Assembly: GCA_025963425.1 (NCBI GenBank)
Contig: JAOPUQ010000158.1
Location: forward strand, 1 to 16,022
DNA length: 16,022 nt
From: Modestobacter sp.
Lineage (GTDB): Bacteria > Actinomycetota > Actinomycetes > Mycobacteriales > Geodermatophilaceae
Direction of reading: 5' to 3'
A program made the translations under genes and the position numbers. How positions within the stretch are numbered: the first letter of the stretch is position 1; every line of letters starts with the position of its first letter. Below are positions 7,527 to 13,128 of the stretch, piece by piece. A model generated the notes under the pieces. It had not been told where the DNA came from, searched no databases, and saw only the letters and a list, made by a program, of their open reading frames with translations.

Positions 7527-7555
7527 ATCAGGGAACCACCTGATCCGACCCTGAT
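7527..7555. promoter_or_regulatory. Candidate operator with three CCTGAT half-sites
   Basis: ATCAGG (7527-7532), CCTGAT (7539-7544) and a further CCTGAT (7550-7555) lie in the divergent PspC/kinase intergenic region. The first two form a perfect inverted repeat with a six-base spacer. The second and third form the direct repeat CCTGATCCG with an 11-base period, one helical turn. This is a plausible binding site for the adjacent NarL-family regulator, which would permit autoregulation of both arms. Confidence 0.45.
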
Positions 7556-7614
7556 CCGGGCGGCGGGCCACGACTCCGGGTGATCACGGATGTCTGCCCC
7601 ACCTGGCCGGGTGG

Positions 7615-7620
7615 GACGAT
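7615..7620 (+). promoter_or_regulatory. Candidate -10 element for a leaderless kinase transcript
   Basis: GACGAT lies exactly seven bases before the GTG at 7628. That spacing suits transcription starting at the start codon. The box is a weak match, with G in place of the first T. Confidence 0.3.
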
Positions 7621-7627
7621 CAGTGCC

Positions 7628-8830
7628 GTGACCACCGCTGTCGTGCCCGCGCCCCGGCCGCCCCTGGCGCGCCCGCGACGCGGACGCCTGCTCGGCGGCG
7701 TCGCCGTGGGCACCGCTCACCACCTGCGCCTGGACCCGCTGGTGGTCCGGATCGGCTTCGTCGTGCTCGCCGTGGCCGGTGGTATGGGCGCCATCGCCTA
7801 TGCCCTGCTGTGGCTGACCATGCCGCTGGCCGACCCCGATGCCGAGGCACAGCAGACGGCCGACGCGGGAGCCGCCGAGGGGCCCAGTCGCCGGCAGGTG
7901 CTCGGGCTGGGGCTGCTCGGCGTCGGCGCGCTCGTGCTGGTCACCCCGCTGGCCACCTGGGGCGGGGGCAACGTCGCGCTGCCGCTGCTGCTGGCCGGTG
8001 CGGGGCTCGCGGTCATCTGGCGCCAGTTCGACACCGAACACCCCCTGGTCCGGCGCACGGCCCGGTGGGGGCTGGCGGCGGGGATGGCGCTGGGCGCCAC
8101 CGGCGTCGTCCTGCTGCTGGCGACGACGGGCCAGCTGGCCAACGCCCGCAACGGCTTCGCCGCGACGCTGGTCATCCTGGTCGGGGTGGCCCTGGCGACC
8201 GCCCCACTGTGGCGCCGGCTGCTGGACCAGCGCACCGCCGAGCGCGCCGCCCGCATCCGGTCCGAGGAGCGGGCAGCGGTCGCCGCGCACCTGCACGACT
8301 CGGTGCTGCAGACCCTGGCGCTGATCCAGCGCCACGCCGGCTCGCCGCAGGTGGTCGGGCGGCTGGCGCGCAGCCAGGAGCGTGAGCTGCGCACCTGGCT
8401 CTACGAGCCGACCGTGGCCACCGGCGGCACGTGGGCCGGCCTGGTCGCCCGCCTGGTCGAGGAGGTCGAGTCCGACCACGACGTGACCGTCGAGCCGGTG
8501 GTCGTCGGTGACCTGCCGGTCGACGACACGGTGGCGACCCTGGGCCAGGCCACCCGGGAAGCGGTGGTCAACGCGGCCAAGCACTCCGGTGCGGCCAGCG
8601 TCTCCCTCTACAGCGAGGTGACCCCGACGTCGGTGGTGGTGTTCGTCCGCGACCGGGGTGCCGGCTTCGACCCCACCGCCGTCGCCGCCGACCGGCGGGG
8701 GCTGCGCGACTCGGTCGTCGCCCGGCTGATCCGCACCGGGGGGACGGCGTCGGTGCGCTCCGCACCGGGAGAGGGGACCGAGGTGGAGCTGTGCCTGCCG
8801 CGCGGCGAGCGGGCGGAGGTGCCGGCATGA
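7628..8830 (+). CDS. PspC-domain sensor histidine kinase (LiaS/NarX-like)
   Basis: A 400-residue membrane kinase. Residues ~15-67 are a PspC domain (GRLLGGVAVGTAHHL, then a helix ending ALLWLTMPLA). Further membrane helices lie at about 91-108, 115-131, 148-166 and 178-194. The HisKA_3-type dimerisation helix contains HLHDSVLQTL with predicted phospho-acceptor His223. The ATPase domain has the N box (REAVVNAAKHS, Asn315), DRGAGFD, GLRDSV and GEGTEVEL. The GTG at 7628 is chosen because the PspC domain begins soon after it and a -10-like box sits seven bases upstream; a further in-frame ATG lies at 7580. It overlaps the response regulator by ATGA. The same PspC domain in the divergently encoded membrane protein suggests the two contact each other. 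Confidence 0.92.
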   Translation: MTTAVVPAPRPPLARPRRGRLLGGVAVGTAHHLRLDPLVVRIGFVVLAVAGGMGAIAYALLWLTMPLADPDAEAQQTADAGAAEGPSRRQVLGLGLLGVGALVLVTPLATWGGGNVALPLLLAGAGLAVIWRQFDTEHPLVRRTARWGLAAGMALGATGVVLLLATTGQLANARNGFAATLVILVGVALATAPLWRRLLDQRTAERAARIRSEERAAVAAHLHDSVLQTLALIQRHAGSPQVVGRLARSQERELRTWLYEPTVATGGTWAGLVARLVEEVESDHDVTVEPVVVGDLPVDDTVATLGQATREAVVNAAKHSGAASVSLYSEVTPTSVVVFVRDRGAGFDPTAVAADRRGLRDSVVARLIRTGGTASVRSAPGEGTEVELCLPRGERAEVPA

Positions 8831-9513
8831 GCTCCGAGCCGACCGGGGCGGCCACGCTGACCCGGGTGTTCCTGGTCGACGACCACGCCATGGTCCGGGC
8901 CGGGGTGCGGGCCGAGCTGGGCACGGAGGTGGCCGTGGTCGGCGAGGCCGCAGACGTGCCCACCGCTGTCGCCGGCATCCGGGCCACCACGCCGGACGTC
9001 GTCCTGCTCGACGTGCACCTGCCCGGCGGTGGTGGCCGCGCGGTCCTGGAGACACTGCGGGCGGAGCTGCCGGCGACGCGGTGGCTCGCACTGTCGGTCT
9101 CCGATGCCGCGGAGGACGTCATCGCCGTCATCCGGGCCGGTGCCCGCGGCTACGTCACCAAGACCATCTCCGGCCCCGACCTGCGGGCCGCCGTCCAGCG
9201 GGTGGCCGAGGGAGACGTCGTCTTCAGCCCCCGGCTGGCCGGTTTCGTGCTCGACGCCTTCGCCGCCGCCGGTCCTGCCGCCCCCGTACCCGCCGCGGAC
9301 GAGGCGACCGACCCGGGCCTGGACCTGCTCTCGGTCCGCGAGCGGGAGGTCATGCAGCTGCTGGCCCGCGGATACACCTACCGGGAGATCGGCGGGCGGC
9401 TGTTCATCTCGGTGAAGACGGTGGAGTCGCACGCCTCCAACGTGCTGCGCAAGCTGCAGCTGTCCAACCGCAACGAGCTCACCCGGTGGGCGGCCACCAA
9501 CCGGCTGCTGTGA
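8827..9513 (+). CDS. NarL/LuxR-family response regulator
   Basis: A 228-residue regulator with a complete receiver domain: Asp18-Asp19 (FLVDDH), phospho-acceptor Asp62 (LLDVHLP), Ser90 (ALSVSD) and Lys112 (GYVTKT). A linker of about 30 residues rich in Ala and Pro leads to a LuxR helix-turn-helix (LSVREREVMQLLARGYTYRE, then GGRLFISVKTVESHASNVL). The ATG overlaps the kinase TGA, so this is the cognate partner of the PspC-domain kinase. LiaR/VraR-like function in envelope stress is inferred from the neighbours. It may act on the half-sites at 7527-7555. Confidence 0.95.
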   Translation: MSSEPTGAATLTRVFLVDDHAMVRAGVRAELGTEVAVVGEAADVPTAVAGIRATTPDVVLLDVHLPGGGGRAVLETLRAELPATRWLALSVSDAAEDVIAVIRAGARGYVTKTISGPDLRAAVQRVAEGDVVFSPRLAGFVLDAFAAAGPAAPVPAADEATDPGLDLLSVREREVMQLLARGYTYREIGGRLFISVKTVESHASNVLRKLQLSNRNELTRWAATNRLL

Positions 9514-9517
9514 CATG

Positions 9518-9534
9518 GCGGTCCTCCGGACCGC
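9518..9534. terminator. Short hairpin after the response regulator
   Basis: GCGGTCC and GGACCGC form a perfect 7-bp stem around TCC, four bases after the stop. It sits between the convergent regulator and acetamidase genes. No U tract follows, so strength is uncertain. Nearby, a 9-base unit TTGCCGCCC is repeated in tandem at 9573-9590. Confidence 0.45.
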
Positions 9535-9613
9535 ACCGCGGCCAGGTGCCGTTCCCCCGTCGCGCTGAGCCGTTGCCGCCCTTGCCGCCCTTGCCGTCGT
9601 CGACGACCCACGC

Positions 9614-10999
9614 TCAGCGGAAGTGGCTCTTGGGGATGACCCCGTGCACGCCGACGGTCCGGTCCACGACCTGGGAGACCTCGAAGTCGGCGGCGGCGGA
9701 GAGGTAGGCGTAGGCCACCGCCCGGTCCATCCCCAGATCGGTCTGCAGGAAGTCCAGGGCGTTCACCACGGCACGGCGGGAGGCGACGTCCAGGTCGCTG
9801 ACCTGCCCGTTGGCCGAGCCGTCCGGATCGGACAGCCCGATCGGCACCCAGGCGTCGGGTGTCTCGCCGAACGGGTACCGGAAGGCCACCGACGGCGCGT
9901 CCTTCGACCCCTTGCGGCACACGGTGAGCCGGAAGGTCAGCCGCAGTGACCCCTCCAGGGCGGTCAGGGCCACCTCGCCGTTGCCCATCGACATGTGCGG
10001 GTCGCCGACGGAGAACAGGGCACCGGCGGCCACGACCGGCAGGTAGAACGCCGACCCCACGTTCAGCAGCTTCACGTCGATGTTGCCGCCGCCCAGGGTG
10101 GGTGGGATGGAGTTCACCAGCGGGTCGTCGAGCGTCGCCGTGCCCCCCACCGTCGCCACCGCCATGAGCCCGGCGAAGGGGTCGATCGGCCAGGACACCT
10201 GGCCGCGGCGCCCGACGGGCAGCGTGGCGCTGGGCACCCCGCCGCGGCCCTTCGCGACAGGCGTGAACACCGAGACGTTGCCGTACTGGAGGGGGTCCTT
10301 CGTCGCCCGGCCGTCCGGGGTGGTCGGCATGACCTCGGCCGTGCTGATCCCGCCTGCGGCAGTGGCGAAGGACACCGAGAGGGCACCCTTGCCGTGCCGG
10401 CTGGAGATGACGCCGTAGGGCACCCGCGGCAGCGCCGACAGGGGCTCGATCTTGAGCACGTCCCCGGGGCGGGCGCCTTCGACGTACACCGGACCGGTGA
10501 TGACGTGCGGGCCGTCGGCGTCGAAGTCCCGGGTGTGCCGGGAGTACCCCTTGGCGACGGCGACCGCGTCGGTCAGCACCTGCTCGCGCGGCACGCCCTT
10601 GCTCCCGAACCAGGCGACCGGGTCACGGCCCTGGTCCTCCAGCAGGCCCTCGTGGCTGACCGTGTCGATGGTGATCGTGCGGCCCGAGCGCACCCGGGCC
10701 ACCGGGGCGTCGGTGGTGCGCGGCAGGTAGCCCCAGAGGACCTGGTCCGGGCGGGAGGGGAGGTAGACGTCGCCGTCGATCGGGCCCTTGCCCGGCTGGA
10801 GGACCTCCCCGGGCAGCCGCGTCCGGTTCGACGGTGTGGCGGCCGCTGGGGCCGCGGTGGCGACGCCGGCGGCCATCACCGCACCGGCGGCCAGGGCCGC
10901 CTGCACGAAGGAGCGTCGGCCGAGGCCCCGCTCCAGCACCCCGGCGGCGGCTTCGGGGTCGGGGCGGTGGTCTGCGGTGCCGTGCGGTGCCTGCGTCAT
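9614..10999 (-). CDS. Tat-exported acetamidase/formamidase family protein
   Basis: 461 residues of the FmdA/AmdA family, which hydrolyses short amides to ammonia and the acid. The N-terminus is a twin-arginine signal: Arg28-Arg29 in GRRSFVQAALAAG, a hydrophobic stretch to about residue 50, and a likely cleavage after AAPAAA. Family features follow: HVITGPVYVEGARPGDVL (165-182), a glycine-rich core, SIPPTLGGGNIDVKLL, SVGDPHMSMGNGEV (330-343) where most members have Q in place of the second M, and a C-terminal helix with GMDRAVAYAYLSAAADFEVS. Export is unusual compared with cytosolic formamidases, so substrate and role are uncertain. The ATG has GGGAG eight to twelve bases upstream, but that site lies in a hairpin. 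Confidence 0.9.
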   Translation of the reverse strand: MTQAPHGTADHRPDPEAAAGVLERGLGRRSFVQAALAAGAVMAAGVATAAPAAATPSNRTRLPGEVLQPGKGPIDGDVYLPSRPDQVLWGYLPRTTDAPVARVRSGRTITIDTVSHEGLLEDQGRDPVAWFGSKGVPREQVLTDAVAVAKGYSRHTRDFDADGPHVITGPVYVEGARPGDVLKIEPLSALPRVPYGVISSRHGKGALSVSFATAAGGISTAEVMPTTPDGRATKDPLQYGNVSVFTPVAKGRGGVPSATLPVGRRGQVSWPIDPFAGLMAVATVGGTATLDDPLVNSIPPTLGGGNIDVKLLNVGSAFYLPVVAAGALFSVGDPHMSMGNGEVALTALEGSLRLTFRLTVCRKGSKDAPSVAFRYPFGETPDAWVPIGLSDPDGSANGQVSDLDVASRRAVVNALDFLQTDLGMDRAVAYAYLSAAADFEVSQVVDRTVGVHGVIPKSHFR

Positions 11000-11004
11000 G
11001 TGCT

Positions 11005-11036
11005 CTCCCGGATGCCTCGGTGGGGCGATCCGGGAG
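11005..11036 (-). promoter_or_regulatory. Hairpin enclosing the acetamidase ribosome binding site
   Basis: On the minus-strand transcript, CTCCCGGAT and ATCCGGGAG form a perfect 9-bp stem with a 14-base loop. The 3' arm contains the GGGAG Shine-Dalgarno core and ends five bases before the ATG at 10999. Pairing would hide the ribosome binding site. The same inverted repeat could instead be a DNA operator. A -10-like TAGAAC lies just upstream on the minus strand. Confidence 0.5.
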
Positions 11037-11081
11037 TTCTACGTGGGCCGTGTTTCCGCTGGGCGTCCGCTGCGGGTCATC

Positions 11082-11100
11082 GGGGTGCGTTCCCCACCCC
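11082..11100 (-). terminator. Hairpin after the PIG-L gene
   Basis: GGGGTG and CACCCC form a 6-bp stem around a 7-base loop, four bases after the stop codon of the PIG-L gene on the minus strand. It is short and without a U tract, so possibly weak. Confidence 0.4.
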
Positions 11101-11104
11101 CGGG

Positions 11105-11845
11105 TCAGGCGGTGTGGACGACGTGGAACGCCTCGGCCATCCGGCCCTCCGGCAGGCCGTGGGTGCGGGCGGTCTGCCGCATCCAGCCGCCGACGAACTC
11201 CTCGAGCCGGCCGGCCGGCATGTGGCTGACCTGGGTGACGTGCGAGCTGAGCGCGGCGAACTTGCGGTCCGCCACGTCGGTGACGTCCACCGGGTGGTCC
11301 GCCCGCGGGCTGGCGCCCAGCCACACCTCGGACACCGTCCACGCGTCGAGCCCCTCGTCGGCCAGCAGCTCCGGGAACGCGAACGGGTTGCGGGCGTCGG
11401 GGTAGACCGCACGCAGGGTGGACTCCCCGACGGTCATGTGGTCGGGGTGGCTGGCGCCGACGCGGTCCCACATGCGCTCCGGTGAGCTGGTCAGCACCCG
11501 CTGCGGGCGCACCTGGCGGATCACCCGGCTGATGTCGCGGCGCAGGTCGAGGGTCAGCTCCAGCCGGCCGTCCGGATAGCCGAGGAACCGCACGTCGGTG
11601 ACGCCGACGGCCTTGGCGGCGGCGCGCTGCTCGGCCTGCCGCAGCCGCGGCATCTCCGCCCGCGGGGTGTCGTCGAACCCGCCGGCGTCACCGTCGGTGA
11701 CGATGCAGTAGGTGACCTCGGTGCCGGCCGCCGTCCAGGTGGCGACCGTGCCGGCGCTGCCGAAGTCGACGTCGTCGGGGTGGGCCAGGACGCACAGCGC
11801 CCGCTCGACGTGCTCGGCGGGCTTCGGGGGGAGGGGCGGGGTCAC
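11105..11845 (-). CDS. PIG-L / LmbE family deacetylase
   Basis: A 246-residue zinc-dependent amide hydrolase of the family that includes MshB, Mca and GlcNAc-PI deacetylase. The metal motif AHPDDVDFG (His22, Asp25) and the second motif ASHPDHMTVG (His133, His136) are both intact. The TDGDAGG segment after strand 3 is also typical. There is no signal peptide, so the enzyme is cytosolic. Length is shorter than MshB or Mca (about 290-300) and the mycothiol-specific regions are not evident, so the substrate (an N-acetyl sugar, thiol conjugate or other amide) cannot be assigned. The GTG start has no Shine-Dalgarno but lies six bases after a TANNNT box, which suggests a leaderless mRNA. Confidence 0.92.
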   Translation of the reverse strand: MTPPLPPKPAEHVERALCVLAHPDDVDFGSAGTVATWTAAGTEVTYCIVTDGDAGGFDDTPRAEMPRLRQAEQRAAAKAVGVTDVRFLGYPDGRLELTLDLRRDISRVIRQVRPQRVLTSSPERMWDRVGASHPDHMTVGESTLRAVYPDARNPFAFPELLADEGLDAWTVSEVWLGASPRADHPVDVTDVADRKFAALSSHVTQVSHMPAGRLEEFVGGWMRQTARTHGLPEGRMAEAFHVVHTA

Positions 11846-11851
11846 CCGCGG

Positions 11852-11857
11852 AGCCTA
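11852..11857 (-). promoter_or_regulatory. -10 element for a leaderless PIG-L transcript
   Basis: TAGGCT on the minus strand fits TANNNT and ends six bases before the GTG start codon, the spacing expected for leaderless transcription. It lies in the 40-base gap after the upstream gene, giving the PIG-L gene its own promoter. Confidence 0.5.
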
Positions 11858-11885
11858 GGTTGCGGCCCGGGTGACCGGTTGCGGG

Positions 11886-12539
11886 CTACCCGTCACCGAG
11901 CGCGCGCCGTGCCGCTGCCCCGCGGGGGAGGTGGGCGAGCAGGTCGACGTGCCAGTCGACCTGGGCGCGCCGGCCGGCGTGGCCGTAGGGGCGGACCAGG
12001 TCCAGCCGGGTGATCACGCCGCCGGTGTCGGCCCACAGCAGGGCCAGGGAGGACCGTGCGGGTGCAGCGGGTGTCCGGCCGTCGTCGATGGCCAGCTGGG
12101 TCTGGGTGCTCGGTGTCTGCCGGTAGAAGGCCCGCAGCCCCGGGGTGTCGGCGGCGGGCAGCTCACCGTCGTCGGAGTGCCAGACGCGGACGACGTCGGT
12201 CGGCGTGCCGAGGATCAGACCGCTCATCGGCAGGCCCAGGTTCTCCGTGCCGGCGTCCGGGAGCTCCAGCCGGCGCCCGTGCCGGGGGTCGAGCCAGGCA
12301 TCGGCCGCCAGGGCCCCGGGACGGTCGTCCGGGCCGTCGAGGTCGGCGCCCCAGGGACGGAGGTGCTCCATCGCCTCGCGGCGGACCAGCTGGTGGTCCA
12401 GGTGCCGGTCCGCGGTGGGGTTCCAGCTGTGGGCGGCGTGCACCGCGGCGCTGACCGCCACGCCGGCCTGCAGGGCCTCGTGCACCGACACCAGCAGTGG
12501 CCACAGCCGCTGGGTCACGGCAGCGGGGGCGGAGTCCAC
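11886..12539 (-). CDS. Unrecognised 217-residue protein
   Basis: I do not recognise a family. The protein is soluble, with no signal peptide or membrane helix. It has a His-rich N-terminal half (SAAVHAAHSWNPTADRHLDH) and a middle segment RRLELPDAGTENLGLPMSG. Toward the C-terminus it has ARSSLALLWADTGGVITRLD and DWHVDLLAHLPRG. The pattern HAAHSW..DRHLDHQ gives several His/Asp that could bind metal, but this is speculation. Codon use matches its neighbours. The GTG start has a GGGAGAGGA site about nine bases upstream. It begins 48 bases after chorismate mutase on the same strand and is probably co-transcribed with it, so it may also fall under the upstream attenuator. Confidence 0.75.
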   Translation of the reverse strand: MDSAPAAVTQRLWPLLVSVHEALQAGVAVSAAVHAAHSWNPTADRHLDHQLVRREAMEHLRPWGADLDGPDDRPGALAADAWLDPRHGRRLELPDAGTENLGLPMSGLILGTPTDVVRVWHSDDGELPAADTPGLRAFYRQTPSTQTQLAIDDGRTPAAPARSSLALLWADTGGVITRLDLVRPYGHAGRRAQVDWHVDLLAHLPRGAAARRALGDG

Positions 12540-12587
12540 GGGCTGATCCTCTCCCCGGCCACCGACAGTCCTGGGCGGGAGCCCCGG

Positions 12588-12881
12588 TCAGAGGCGGCCG
12601 CGGCCCTGGCGGAGCAGCATCATGCCGAGCGAGGCGCCGTCGGGCCCGAGCGCGGTGCGGAACCGGGACAGGACCTGGTGCTCACGGGACAGCGAGAGGC
12701 GGGTGCCTCCGGTGGTGGTGCGCAGGACGCCGATCTCCTGGGAGATGGTCAGCCGGCGCTGGACGAGCTCGATGATCGCGGCGTCGCAGGCGTCGATCTC
12801 TCCGCGCAGCTCGCCGATCCGCTCCGCCGGGTCGGCGGGGGAGTCGGTGCTGGGGGTGGCGGTCGTGGTGGCGGTGGTCAT
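12588..12881 (-). CDS. Chorismate mutase, AroQ-delta type
   Basis: 97 residues; converts chorismate to prephenate, the branch point to Phe and Tyr. After a ~20-residue Thr/Ala/Pro-rich tail, the protein aligns with Mycobacterium tuberculosis MtCM (Rv0948c, recalled): LRGEID, LVQRR, EIGVLR, GGTRLSLSRE, LGPDG and LLRQGRGRL. The four active-site arginines of MtCM (18, 35, 46, 58) correspond to Arg26, Arg43, Arg54 and Arg66. MtCM Lys40 is Gln48 here, and the final Gly-His of MtCM is absent. AroQ-delta enzymes are weak alone and are activated by DAHP synthase. The ATG at 12881 has GGAGG seven bases upstream. Being divergent from pcrA/uvrD1 matches mycobacteria. A leader ORF and terminator precede it. 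Confidence 0.93.
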   Translation of the reverse strand: MTTATTTATPSTDSPADPAERIGELRGEIDACDAAIIELVQRRLTISQEIGVLRTTTGGTRLSLSREHQVLSRFRTALGPDGASLGMMLLRQGRGRL

Positions 12882-12923
12882 CGTGGTCCTCCGGGGAGTA
12901 GCGGGCGTCAGACCCCGGACGTG

Positions 12924-12956
12924 AAAAAACGCCCCGGGGCCGTGGGCCCGGGGCGT
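12924..12956 (-). terminator. Intrinsic terminator in the chorismate mutase leader
   Basis: On the minus strand ACGCCCCGGG (12956-12947) and CCCGGGGCGT (12938-12929) form a perfect 10-bp stem, followed by five more T residues (12928-12924). This is the only classical hairpin plus U-tract terminator in the window. It lies between a short leader ORF and chorismate mutase, where no full gene ends, so it probably terminates conditionally. Confidence 0.85.
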
Positions 12957-12972
12957 CGTGTGCGGCGGCTGT

Positions 12973-13035
12973 TCAGCCAGCGGAGACGGACACCGGAACC
13001 CGGTGGCCGTAGTAAAACTCGCGGTGGCGCAGCAC
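12973..13035 (-). CDS. Leader peptide upstream of chorismate mutase
   Basis: A 20-codon ORF from GTG (13035) to TGA (12975-12973), reading MLRHREFYYGHRVPVSVSAG. It holds Phe-Tyr-Tyr in a row (TTT TAC TAC, 13017-13009); TTT is a rare Phe codon in such GC-rich DNA. Phe and Tyr are the end products of the pathway that the downstream chorismate mutase feeds. No Shine-Dalgarno precedes the GTG, so leaderless initiation is the likely mode if it is translated. A terminator follows 17 bases after the stop. Confidence 0.6.
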   Translation of the reverse strand: MLRHREFYYGHRVPVSVSAG

Positions 13036-13113
13036 GTGGAGGAGTGTGCCACAGTCCCCGGGGCACGGCCACCCGCCACCGTCGGTGCCGGCAGGACCGT
13101 CGGTGCCCCGGCT

Positions 13114-13119
13114 TAGAGT
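13114..13119 (+). promoter_or_regulatory. -10 element of the pcrA promoter
   Basis: TAGAGT fits TANNNT and ends nine bases before the pcrA ATG, implying a leaderless or nearly leaderless mRNA. No clear -35 box is seen. The divergent chorismate mutase leader begins 93 bases away, so the two promoters share this short region. Confidence 0.45.
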
Positions 13120-13128
13120 GGCGGGGTC

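Larger units (their letters stand above)
12924..13035 (-). promoter_or_regulatory. Putative Phe/Tyr transcription attenuator
   Basis: The leader RNA contains, in order, a short ORF with Phe-Tyr-Tyr codons, hairpin 1 (CACCGG-GTT-CCGGTG, 13005-12991), and the terminator (12956-12924). The 3' side of hairpin 1 with its flank (12996-12985, CCGGTGTCCGTC) can instead pair with GACGCCCCGG at the 5' arm of the terminator (12957-12948), about 9 pairs with an internal loop. A ribosome stalled at the Tyr codons would cover the 5' arm of hairpin 1, allow this antiterminator and let transcription reach chorismate mutase. The pairings are seen; the regulation is inferred. Confidence 0.6.

Noticed and set aside
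9573..9599. TTGCCGCCC tandem repeat as a possible CRISPR or minisatellite
   Set aside because: Only two exact copies and one partial copy are present. It is too short and has no spacers.
9995..11485. 496-codon plus-strand frame across the acetamidase and PIG-L genes
   Set aside because: It spans two real minus-strand genes and their intergenic region, with shadow-like composition and no family features.
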